Below, one piece after another: positions 1 through 7,886 of a DNA stretch of 64,000 nt (the first letter of the stretch is position 1; each line of letters opens with the position of its first letter). The stretch is taken from positions 385,037 to 449,036 of the forward strand of contig DDFG01000005.1 in the NCBI GenBank assembly GCA_002337055.1, written 5' to 3'. The position numbers and the translations under genes were made by a program. The notes under the pieces are model-generated. The model saw only the letters and a list, made by a program, of their open reading frames with translations. It was not told the DNA's origin and did not search any database. Source of the stretch: Betaproteobacteria bacterium UBA1934. GTDB lineage: Bacteria; Pseudomonadota; Gammaproteobacteria; Burkholderiales; Rhodocyclaceae.

Positions 1-717
1 AAGGACTTTGCGCTCACTGCCTACGGCGGATTGGCGCTGACCGCCGCTTGCGTGGTCATCGTACCCGGCCTGCTGGCCTGGCCGCTGGCCAGACATTTGG
101 GCACGCAGCCCAAGACCCTGGTGCCGCCGATGATGTTCAACAATTCGGGCAACATGGGTTTGCCGGTCGCGCTGCTGACCTGGGGCGATACGGCCATGCC
201 GGCCGCGATCGTCATGTTTCTGGTGGCCAACCTGCTGCATTTCACGCTGGGTGCCCGGCTGCTCGACCCCGGCACCCGTCTGCGTGATCTCTGGCGTGTG
301 CCGGTCGTCGCCGCCACTGTGGCCGGACTGGCCGTCAGTCTGACCGGCATCGCGCTGTGGCCGCCCTTGCTGACCGGCATCCGCCTGGTTGGCGACATTT
401 CGATTCCCTTGCTGCTCTTCGCGCTGGGGGTAAGGATGACGGACGTTCGGCTCGGCGACTGGAAGCTGACGCTCACCGGCGCCGCCTTCCGCCCACTCGC
501 AGGAATGCTGGTCGCCACCGCCTGCATCCACTTGTTCGGTCTGGCTGGGCGGGATGCGGCGATGCTGATGGTGTTTGGCGCCCTGCCACCCGCCGTGCTC
601 AATTTTTTGTTCGCCGAACGCTACGGACAGGAACCCGAGCGTGTCGCCCCACTGGTGCTGGTCGGCAATCTTGCTGCCATCCTCTTCCTGCCCGTGGCGC
701 TGGCTATCAGTCTTTAG
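1..717 (+). CDS. AEC family transporter (auxin efflux carrier-like), 5' end missing
   Basis: The reading frame is open from base 1, so the N-terminus lies outside the window; 238 residues remain. It is a hydrophobic protein with several predicted membrane helices. It carries the NNSGNMGLP segment typical of the AEC/membrane transport protein family near its middle and a late hydrophobic segment ending in LPVALAISL. Family members export or import small organic acids or other metabolites across the inner membrane; the substrate cannot be read from sequence. An internal TTG at 31 could be mistaken for a start, but the upstream codons encode a continuing membrane helix. Its 3' end overlaps the convergent GAF-domain gene by 11 bases. 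Confidence 0.85.
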   Translation, partial: KDFALTAYGGLALTAACVVIVPGLLAWPLARHLGTQPKTLVPPMMFNNSGNMGLPVALLTWGDTAMPAAIVMFLVANLLHFTLGARLLDPGTRLRDLWRVPVVAATVAGLAVSLTGIALWPPLLTGIRLVGDISIPLLLFALGVRMTDVRLGDWKLTLTGAAFRPLAGMLVATACIHLFGLAGRDAAMLMVFGALPPAVLNFLFAERYGQEPERVAPLVLVGNLAAILFLPVALAISL

Positions 718-1864
718 ACATCAGCCGCGAGAAGGCGCGGGCGTTATCGATGACCGCGCCGAGGAAATCGCACAGATTCGCCGCCAACTTGGTCTGGTCG
801 CTGTTCATCGCATGTTTGCGGCGCAAGCTGCCCAGCCACATCAGACCGATGGATTCACCCATCTTGCTAATCGGAAAAAGCCCGAACGAAAGCAAACCTT
901 GCAGAATATCGAGGTTGGCCTTGTCCTTGCCAGACATTTTCATGCCGAGAATGGACGGAATATCGCCGAAGAAAAGCGACTGGTTGTGCGCGAAAGCCTT
1001 GCCCGAGGCGCCTTCTGGCGTATCCAGCAGGTAGCGGACCTCCCGACAATGGGCATACCATTGATCGGCCCAGGGCACCTGGACGCCGTCGGCCAGTCGC
1101 GTCGACACGCAACGCAACACGCCGCCTTCCGCGACCAGGATGCCCACCAGATCGAGATCGAACCGGCGCAGGAATTCGTTTTCGATGCGTTGGTAAAGCT
1201 GCGCTTCAGCGGTCATCACGCTGCTCATATCGGCCACGAAGTGCAGCAGCGACTCGGTTTCGGCCTCCCGGTAGCGGATCGATTCGCTGCGCGCCTCCCA
1301 CGACGCAATGCTCTGGTGCAAACGCAGCAAGGCCGCAGCCTCTTCGATCACACGCGTCAGGCGTCGCAAAACCGAAGGCGCCAGCGAGCTGCGTTGCGAG
1401 AAGCACATCAAGGTGCCGATCGGCCGTCCGCCGCTGCCGCTGACCTGAATCGGCAAGATGACCATGTGGCGCATGTTCCAGGTCTCGAAGGCTTCGCGCG
1501 TGGCCACCGGAAAATCGCCCAGATTGTTGACCGTCACACCCGCCGGCACGCGACTGTCGAACACCTGTGCGCTGGCATTGTCGCCCTCCGCGGAAATAGT
1601 GGTCCGGGAGAAGGTTTCCTCGATGGCTGCCAGGCTGGGCGGCAGATGCACGCGCACGCAGGCCAGGCTGTGATGGGCGGGCTGGTAGAGATTGATGGAA
1701 TAGCCGTCGATTTCGAGGTATTGCCGCAGGAGGGCCTCGAAGGCATCCAGGCAGGCATTGATGTCGCGGGCTTCGCGCAAGACAAGCAGGCCGCGCTCCT
1801 CGGCTGTGCTCAATCGCCCTGCGTTGTCCATGAATCCCGCCTTGGTTGCCGTCGAAAGGGGCAT
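707..1864 (-). CDS. GAF-domain protein (two GAF modules), putative cytoplasmic sensor
   Basis: Encodes 385 residues with no signal peptide or membrane segment. Two GAF-like modules are visible, at roughly residues 35-180 and 210-375, joined by a helical linker rich in Glu and Arg. No kinase, cyclase, phosphodiesterase or DNA-binding domain follows, so it is probably a stand-alone sensor or scaffold that works with a partner encoded elsewhere. I chose the ATG at 1864 because GGAA lies a few bases upstream and the longer frame starting at 2170 runs through the RND pump gene. It is convergent with the AEC transporter gene. The ligand is unknown. Confidence 0.7.
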   Translation of the reverse strand: MPLSTATKAGFMDNAGRLSTAEERGLLVLREARDINACLDAFEALLRQYLEIDGYSINLYQPAHHSLACVRVHLPPSLAAIEETFSRTTISAEGDNASAQVFDSRVPAGVTVNNLGDFPVATREAFETWNMRHMVILPIQVSGSGGRPIGTLMCFSQRSSLAPSVLRRLTRVIEEAAALLRLHQSIASWEARSESIRYREAETESLLHFVADMSSVMTAEAQLYQRIENEFLRRFDLDLVGILVAEGGVLRCVSTRLADGVQVPWADQWYAHCREVRYLLDTPEGASGKAFAHNQSLFFGDIPSILGMKMSGKDKANLDILQGLLSFGLFPISKMGESIGLMWLGSLRRKHAMNSDQTKLAANLCDFLGAVIDNARAFSRLMSKD

Positions 1865-1956
1865 AGCTATATTTCCGCGCGATGAATCGATCGATGTTTG
1901 CCACTCTCGCCCTGCACACCGAATTTGCATACTAGGGTAAACCCTGAGTACTGCGG

Positions 1957-4900
1957 TCAGCGCATGCGCAGAAGCCGGTTCTCGATCAGCGAATATACCG
2001 CAGGCACGACCACCAGCGTCAGGAGCGTGGAGGACACCATACCGCCGATCACGGCGATCGCCAGCGGCTGATTGGTTTCCGAGCCAGCGCCAAAACCAAG
2101 CGCCGAAGGCGTCAGCGCAAGGATGACCGTCGCTGAGGTCATCAGCACCGGTCGCATGCGGATCGGGCAAGCATCGGTCAGGGCGGCATCGACGCCCAAC
2201 CCGCCGGCTCGTCGCTGGTTGGTAAGGTCAACAAGCAGAATGGAATTCTTGGCGACCAGGCCGATCAGCAATACCAGACCGATCATCGAATAGATGTTGA
2301 GTGTCTGCCCTGTGGCCCATAACGACACGACGCCGCCAATGATGGCCAGCGGCTGGGCGAGCATGACGATGGCCGGTTGCAGAAACGAGTTGAACTGGCT
2401 GGCCAGCACCATGTAGAGCAACACCAGCGCCAGTACAAAAGCGAAGGCCATGTAGGTCACGGTCTTGCCGAATTCTTCGGCCTGGCCGATCAGCTTGATC
2501 TGGTAGCCGGTCGGCAGATCGGCGCCCGCCTCTTTGACCAGCTTGACGGCATCGCCCAGCGGAATCGTGGGGGTCACGAAAAAGGTGGCCGAGTATTGCA
2601 GATCGAAGCGACCGATCACCGCGGGTCCCAGCGTTTCCTTGAAACTGGCGACGGAATCGAGCCGCACCAGCTTGCCGTCGCGCGACCGCAGGAAAATCTT
2701 GGCAAGATCACTCGCTTGCGTGAACTCGCCCTCCTGCCCCTTGACGCGAATGTCGTAGCGCTGGCCGTCACCGGGTTCGTCGTTGTACTTGGCAATGTCG
2801 ATGCCGCCCGTCAGCATGTTGACGGCCAGCGCAACGTCTGCGGTCGAGAGGTTGGCGCTCGCCGTCCGCAAACGGTCGGGTTCGAAGACCAGTTGCGGCA
2901 GGTCGAGTTGCAGGTCGGTGTCGATGCGGCCCAGTTCGGGCAGCGCCGAGAGCTTTTGTTGCAAGGCCTTGGACAATCGTCCGACCTCCGCCAGATTTTC
3001 GCCGGCCAGCACAAACTGGAGCGGCTCCCCGCGTTGCCCTTGCACCATCGGATAGGGCGCCGCAAAGACGCGCGCGCCGGGAATTTCGGCCAGTTCGCCG
3101 CGAAGGATCGGCAGCAACTCCTGCTGCGTGACCTTGCGCGCATCGCGCGGCAGCATGCGCGCCACGACCGTGCCCTGATTGACCTGGCCGGCGCTGCCCA
3201 GACCGATCAACGCGAATTCTGTAAAGACTTCGGGGTGCTTTTTCAGCACCGCCTCGACCATGCGCAGGCGGGAATCGGTGTAATCGATGGAAGAACCCAG
3301 TGGTGTCCGCAAATAGACCAGAAAACGCCCTTCGTCCTGATCCGGCGCGAATGCCTTGCCGGTGTGGCTGAAGAAGAAACCGCTGGAGGCGACGACCAGC
3401 GCCGTCAGCAGCACCACCTGCCAGCGGTGTGCCAAGGCCCACGCGAGCGAGCGCCGGTACTGGTTGTCCAGCCGGTTGAAGAGCGCTTCGATGGCGCGAT
3501 ACAGGCGACCGTGATGCTGTCCTTTTTCGGTAACGCGCAAGTAGCGGGAACAGAGCATCGGCGTCAGGGTCAGCGAAACGAACAGCGACACCAGCACGCC
3601 AAAGGTGACGACGACGGCAAACGAGCGGAAAAACTGACCGATGATGCCGTTCATGAAAATGACCGGGGCAAAGATACAGACCAGCGACAGCGAGGCGGCA
3701 AACACCGCGAACACAACCTCCTGCGACCCGTTGATCGCCGCCGACACCGGGTCGGGATCAAGTTCTTCGCGGTGGCGGAAAATGTTTTCAAGCACCACAA
3801 TGGCATCGTCGACCACCACCCCGATCAGCAGCAGCAAGGCCAGCAGCGTCAGCGAGTTGAGTGTGAAGCCAAAGAAATAGATGACCGCGATGGCCCCCAT
3901 CAACGAAATGGGAATGGCCGCCGAAACGATCAGCGTCGAACGCACCGAGCGGAGGAAGAACCAGACCACCAGGGCCGCCAGCAGCGTGCCTTCGACCAGA
4001 TGCTCCTTCAGCGAATTGACGATCTCTAGAATGAATACCGCGTCGTTGGAGACCACGTGCAACTGCATGCCGGGCGGCAGTTGTGGGATCAGTTCCTTAT
4101 CCAGCTTCTCCTTGACGCGATCGACAATGGCCACGGTATTGGCATTGGTGATCTTGACCACGCCCAGGCCCACGGTGGTCTGCCCGTTGAAACGCGCCAA
4201 CTGGCGGTTGTCGGTAAGTCCGTCCTCGACCTCGGCGATGTCCTGCAAGCGGATGGGCGCGCCGCCGCGCCAGGCCACGACCATTTCCCGAAGGTCGGCG
4301 ACGCTGTGGAATTCGAGATCCAGCTTGACCAGGCTCTCCGTCGTCTGGCCGACCACGAAACCGCCCGCCATCTGGATGTGCTCTCGGTTGAACGCATCGG
4401 CCACATCCTGTGCGGTGATGCTGTGTGCGGTCATGCGCGCGGGCAGCAGATTGGCGCGTATGGTGCGGTCGCGGCGTCCGCCGAGGCGAACCTCGCCAAC
4501 ACCGTCGATGGTTTCCAGCCGCTTTTTCAAGGTGTTGATGGCGTACTGGTTCAACTGCTGCTGCGTGCGGTCGCCCTGCAAGGCCAGCCAGATGATCGGC
4601 TGTGCGTTGGTCTCCACCTTGGCGACAATGGGCGGATCGACATCCTTCGGCAGTCGCCGCAACACCTGATTGACCTTGGCCTGCACCTCGTTGAAGGCGA
4701 CATCGACCTTCTTCTCCAGCCCGAAAGTGATCGCCACCACCGACACGCCCGGCGACGAGGTCGATTGGATGTGCTCGATGCCCGGCGTGGAATTGACCGA
4801 ACTTTCGATGATGTTGGTAATGGACGAATCGACGATATCCGGGTTCGCACCCTTCAGCGTCGTGCTGACCGAAATGACCGGAAACTCGATATACGGGTAG

Positions 4901-5007
4901 CGGTCCATGCCGATGCGTCCGTAGCTGATGATGCCAAACAGCACCAGCACCGCGTTCAACATCCACGCCAGCACATGCCGGCGGATCGACAACTCGGGCA
5001 GCGTCAT
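1957..5007 (-). CDS. RND-type efflux pump inner-membrane permease (AcrB/HAE1-like)
   Basis: Encodes 1016 residues, the usual length for AcrB/MexB-type proton-driven exporters. It starts with a short cytoplasmic tail and first membrane helix. It has the TM4 aspartate pair in GVVVDDAIVVLENI, the LTPMLCSR motif after TM6 and the TM10 lysine in GLVAKNSILLVDL, which form the proton relay. Two large periplasmic loops are present. The ATG overlaps the stop of the adaptor gene as ATGA, so the two are translationally coupled. It should pump hydrophobic or toxic compounds together with the adaptor and an outer-membrane channel; no TolC-like gene is in the window, so the channel must be encoded elsewhere. 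Substrate unknown. Confidence 0.93.
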   Translation of the reverse strand: MTLPELSIRRHVLAWMLNAVLVLFGIISYGRIGMDRYPYIEFPVISVSTTLKGANPDIVDSSITNIIESSVNSTPGIEHIQSTSSPGVSVVAITFGLEKKVDVAFNEVQAKVNQVLRRLPKDVDPPIVAKVETNAQPIIWLALQGDRTQQQLNQYAINTLKKRLETIDGVGEVRLGGRRDRTIRANLLPARMTAHSITAQDVADAFNREHIQMAGGFVVGQTTESLVKLDLEFHSVADLREMVVAWRGGAPIRLQDIAEVEDGLTDNRQLARFNGQTTVGLGVVKITNANTVAIVDRVKEKLDKELIPQLPPGMQLHVVSNDAVFILEIVNSLKEHLVEGTLLAALVVWFFLRSVRSTLIVSAAIPISLMGAIAVIYFFGFTLNSLTLLALLLLIGVVVDDAIVVLENIFRHREELDPDPVSAAINGSQEVVFAVFAASLSLVCIFAPVIFMNGIIGQFFRSFAVVVTFGVLVSLFVSLTLTPMLCSRYLRVTEKGQHHGRLYRAIEALFNRLDNQYRRSLAWALAHRWQVVLLTALVVASSGFFFSHTGKAFAPDQDEGRFLVYLRTPLGSSIDYTDSRLRMVEAVLKKHPEVFTEFALIGLGSAGQVNQGTVVARMLPRDARKVTQQELLPILRGELAEIPGARVFAAPYPMVQGQRGEPLQFVLAGENLAEVGRLSKALQQKLSALPELGRIDTDLQLDLPQLVFEPDRLRTASANLSTADVALAVNMLTGGIDIAKYNDEPGDGQRYDIRVKGQEGEFTQASDLAKIFLRSRDGKLVRLDSVASFKETLGPAVIGRFDLQYSATFFVTPTIPLGDAVKLVKEAGADLPTGYQIKLIGQAEEFGKTVTYMAFAFVLALVLLYMVLASQFNSFLQPAIVMLAQPLAIIGGVVSLWATGQTLNIYSMIGLVLLIGLVAKNSILLVDLTNQRRAGGLGVDAALTDACPIRMRPVLMTSATVILALTPSALGFGAGSETNQPLAIAVIGGMVSSTLLTLVVVPAVYSLIENRLLRMR

Positions 5008-6083
5008 TGCGCGGCGGGCTTGCCGCCCGCATCCCGGACGGCCACTGCGGCGCCGTCGGTGAGAAATCCGGCGCCGTCCAGCGCCACCGTTTCACCGACT
5101 TTGACGCCCTTGACGATCTCCACCCAACCGCGCTGTTTGCCGCCGACCTCGACGGCGCGCTGCTCGGCCTTGCCCTCTTTCACGACATAGACCACCCGCC
5201 CGGCCGGCCGCAACACCAGCGATTGTTCGGGCACGACTACGGCGCTTTCCCGTCGCCCGGTCACGACATCGGCATTGACCGAAGCCCCGCCCCGTAAACC
5301 GCTGTTCGCCGGCAAGCGTGCGATGGCGATGACCGCACGCGCCGTCTCGCTGACCGTGGGGCGAATGTCTTCAATGACGCCGTCCAGCTTGCCGCCCGGC
5401 AGCAAGGGACTGGTCAGATGAACCGCCTGACCGCGCTGCAAGCGCGGCAAGGTGCTCTCGGGAAACGGCAGGTTGGCGCGCAATTCAGAATTGGCCACCA
5501 GCCGGAACATCGGATCGCCGAGTTTGACGTAATCGCCGGGCGCCACCCATTGTTCCTCAATCACGCCGTCGAATGGCGCCAACACCCGGGTCTTGTCCAT
5601 ATTGGCGGCAGAAAGGCCGCTCCGCGCCGTGGCCGCCGCCCATTGGTTCTTCAGCGCATCGCGCTGGGCGACGGCATCGTCCAGCGCATTGCGCGAAATG
5701 AACTGTTTCTGCACCAACTCGGTCTGCCGCGCCACCAGGCGCTCCTGCTGCGCCAGCAGGCTTGCCAGACGAGCGGCCTCGCCGCGGTCGGCCGCCGCCA
5801 GTTGCCCCGTATCCGACGCATCCAGACGGGCCAGCAACTGGCCCTTGCGCACTTTCTGTCCGGCGCGCACGCCGACTTCGACAATCTTGCCGGGCACTTC
5901 GGCGGCGACCTTGGGATCGTTGATCGCCTCGACGCTGCCCAGCGTGTGTTCTTCCAGCTCCAGCGATCGCGCCTCGGCAACCGTCACGGTGATCAGCGTC
6001 GGCGGCGGCCCTTTGCGCTCGGCCGGCTTGTCGCCGCCACACGCCGCCAGCAGGGCGGCCAGCAGACAGGGTAGCAGTCTCAT
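5004..6083 (-). CDS. RND efflux periplasmic adaptor (membrane fusion lipoprotein)
   Basis: Encodes 359 residues. The N-terminus is a lipoprotein signal with lipobox LAAC and Cys15 as the acylated residue, so the mature protein is anchored in the inner membrane facing the periplasm. A lipoyl/barrel-sandwich half (EVPGKIVEVGVRAGQKV, about residues 64-80) is followed by an alpha-helical hairpin rich in Ala, Gln and Arg. The second lipoyl half and beta-barrel follow (LAPFDGVIEEQWVAPGD). This is the HlyD/AcrA layout. It bridges the RND pump encoded next to the outer-membrane channel. Start and stop overlap the neighbouring genes by four bases on each side. Confidence 0.92.
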   Translation of the reverse strand: MRLLPCLLAALLAACGGDKPAERKGPPPTLITVTVAEARSLELEEHTLGSVEAINDPKVAAEVPGKIVEVGVRAGQKVRKGQLLARLDASDTGQLAAADRGEAARLASLLAQQERLVARQTELVQKQFISRNALDDAVAQRDALKNQWAAATARSGLSAANMDKTRVLAPFDGVIEEQWVAPGDYVKLGDPMFRLVANSELRANLPFPESTLPRLQRGQAVHLTSPLLPGGKLDGVIEDIRPTVSETARAVIAIARLPANSGLRGGASVNADVVTGRRESAVVVPEQSLVLRPAGRVVYVVKEGKAEQRAVEVGGKQRGWVEIVKGVKVGETVALDGAGFLTDGAAVAVRDAGGKPAAQ

Positions 6084-7342
6084 TCCGGCAACACCGCCTC
6101 GCCGGACAGAAGATCGTCTATCGTCTCGCGGCGGCGGATCAGATGCATCCGGTCGCCGTCGACCATCACCTCGGCGGCGCGCGGCCGGGTGTTGTAGTTC
6201 GACGCCATGGTCATGCCGTAGGCGCCGGCGGACATCACCGCCAGCAGGTCTCCCGCCGCTACCGCCAGGGGTCTTTGCAAACCCAGGAAATCGCCGCTCT
6301 CGCAGACCGGCCCGACCACGTCGTAGGCTTCCGGCGCGCCGGGGCGCGGCCGCACCGGCACGATGTCGTGCCAGGCTTCGTAAAGCGCCGGCCGGATGAG
6401 GTCGTTCATGGCGGCGTCGATAATGGCGAAGCGCTTTTCTTCGCCCACTTTCAGGTATTCGATGCGTGTCAGCAGCAGGCCGGCATTGCCCACCAGCCGC
6501 CGCCCCGGCTCGACGACGATGCGCAGACCGCGTCCCGCCGCGCGGTCGAGCAGCGGTGTCAGGTAATCGGCCACATGTGGCTGAGGGTCGCCAGCCCGGT
6601 AGCGGATGCCCAGTCCGCCACCGAGATCGAGGTGATGGATGGCGATCCCGTCGGCGGCAAGTTGATCGATCAGCAGCAGCAGCCGATCCTGCGCCTCGGC
6701 AAACGGCGAGGGATCGAGCAGTTGCGAGCCGATGTGGCAGTCGATGCCGGTGATTTCCAGACCGGGCAGCGACGCGGCGCGCCGATACAGGTTGCGCGCA
6801 TCGTCATAAGCGACGCCGAATTTGTTGTCGCGCAAGCCGGTTGAGATGTAGGGATGTGTCCGCGCATCGACGTCGGGATTGACGCGCAAACTGATCGGCG
6901 CACGCTTGCCCAGGCTGAGGGCCACCTCGTTGAGCCGTTCGATTTCCGGTGCCGATTCGACGTTGAAACAATGGATGCCGGTCGTCAGCGCGAGCCGCAT
7001 TTCATCCGTGCTCTTGCCAACGCCGGAAAAGACAACCTTTTGCGGGTCGGCGCCCGCGGCCAGGGCGCGCCGCAGTTCGCCGCCCGAAACGATGTCGAAG
7101 CCCGCTCCAAGGCGTGCGAAGAGATTGAGAATAGCCAGATTCGAGTTGGCCTTGACGGCGTAGCAGACCAGCGCGTCACGCCCCGCCGGATGCTCGGCAA
7201 GGGCAGCCTGGTACTCGAGCAGCGCCGACGTCAGCGCTTGCCGCGAATAGACATACGCTGGCGTACCAAAGCGCTCGGCGACGGCGGACAACGGCACCGC
7301 CTCGGCGTGCAATTCGCCGTCCATTTCTATGAAGGGATTCAT
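6080..7342 (-). CDS. lysA: diaminopimelate decarboxylase
   Basis: Encodes 420 residues of a fold-III PLP enzyme that decarboxylates meso-diaminopimelate to L-lysine, the last step of lysine synthesis. Lys64 in YAVKANSN is the PLP Schiff-base lysine. LDLGGGLGI binds the cofactor phosphate, EPGRRLVG is a further conserved PLP/substrate motif, and VGPVCESGDFLG carries the active-site cysteine contributed to the partner subunit. Length is normal for the family. It sits between lptM and the efflux adaptor, with four-base overlaps on both sides. The lptM-lysA pairing is common in proteobacteria, but the attached RND genes are less usual. Confidence 0.97.
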   Translation of the reverse strand: MNPFIEMDGELHAEAVPLSAVAERFGTPAYVYSRQALTSALLEYQAALAEHPAGRDALVCYAVKANSNLAILNLFARLGAGFDIVSGGELRRALAAGADPQKVVFSGVGKSTDEMRLALTTGIHCFNVESAPEIERLNEVALSLGKRAPISLRVNPDVDARTHPYISTGLRDNKFGVAYDDARNLYRRAASLPGLEITGIDCHIGSQLLDPSPFAEAQDRLLLLIDQLAADGIAIHHLDLGGGLGIRYRAGDPQPHVADYLTPLLDRAAGRGLRIVVEPGRRLVGNAGLLLTRIEYLKVGEEKRFAIIDAAMNDLIRPALYEAWHDIVPVRPRPGAPEAYDVVGPVCESGDFLGLQRPLAVAAGDLLAVMSAGAYGMTMASNYNTRPRAAEVMVDGDRMHLIRRRETIDDLLSGEAVLPE

Positions 7343-7518
7343 CGGGGGATTTCCGGTTGCGTGCTAACATCCCTGACCGGTTCCACCGGGCCGGGTTTGC
7401 CGCCCAGCACGGGCGGTGTCGGCGGACCTGGCGGCAGGACGAGGGTGCCTCGCGTGCCACAGGCCGCCAGAAGCGTGGCGATCAACAGCACAATCGTGAT
7501 GGGACGTGGGTGTTTCAT
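7339..7518 (-). CDS. lptM: LptM-like small lipoprotein (LPS translocon maturation chaperone, YifL family)
   Basis: A 59-residue lipoprotein: basic N-terminus, hydrophobic core ending in lipobox LLAAC, then Gly-Thr-Arg-Gly and a proline-rich tail (LPPGPPTPP). In E. coli LptM helps LptD mature in the outer-membrane LPS translocon. The motif and the position directly before lysA, with an ATGA overlap, match that family. The longer upstream frame overlaps cyaY and is not credible, so the ATG at 7518 is used. Only 22 bases separate it from divergent cyaY. Confidence 0.85.
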   Translation of the reverse strand: MKHPRPITIVLLIATLLAACGTRGTLVLPPGPPTPPVLGGKPGPVEPVRDVSTQPEIPR

Positions 7519-7540
7519 GGTTTCGGGATGGTAGCACAGC

Positions 7541-7876
7541 ATGGATGACAAGTTTTTCGCGGAACACGCCGCCGCGACGCTCGCGGCGATTGAATCGGCA
7601 CTCGAATCGGCGATCGAACTGCACGGGGCCGATCTCGACTTTGAATGCCAGCCGGGCGGCATCTTGCAGATCGAATTCGCCGACGACAGCCAGATCGTTA
7701 TCAACAGTCATCGCGTCGCGCAGGAAATCTGGGTGGCCGCCCGGGCGGGCGGCTTTCATTTTCGCTTTCGGGAAGGGCGTTGGGAGGACACTCGCGACGG
7801 CGAAGAACTCTTCGCCAAACTGACCCGCCTGCTCAGCGAACAGGCAGGTCAGCCGATCTCTTTGCCCACCGCTTAG
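7541..7876 (+). CDS. cyaY: iron donor protein CyaY (bacterial frataxin)
   Basis: Encodes 111 residues, the usual size for CyaY. The first helix is acidic (MDDKFFAEHAAATLAAIESALE), as in frataxins, where acidic residues bind iron. It continues into the beta-sheet core with LQIEFADDSQIVINSH and the conserved IWVAARAGGFHFR stretch. Frataxin-type proteins bind IscS and iron and modulate Fe-S cluster assembly in the cytosol. It is divergent from lptM and convergent with the PBP1A gene, whose stop codon is 10 bases away. Confidence 0.95.
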   Translation: MDDKFFAEHAAATLAAIESALESAIELHGADLDFECQPGGILQIEFADDSQIVINSHRVAQEIWVAARAGGFHFRFREGRWEDTRDGEELFAKLTRLLSEQAGQPISLPTA

Positions 7877-7886
7877 GCGCGCCGCC

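Noticed and set aside
2377..4029. Long plus-strand open frame of 550 codons
   Set aside because: It is the antisense shadow of the RND pump; composition is Gln/Arg/His-rich as expected for a GC-biased reverse frame, with no domain recognisable.
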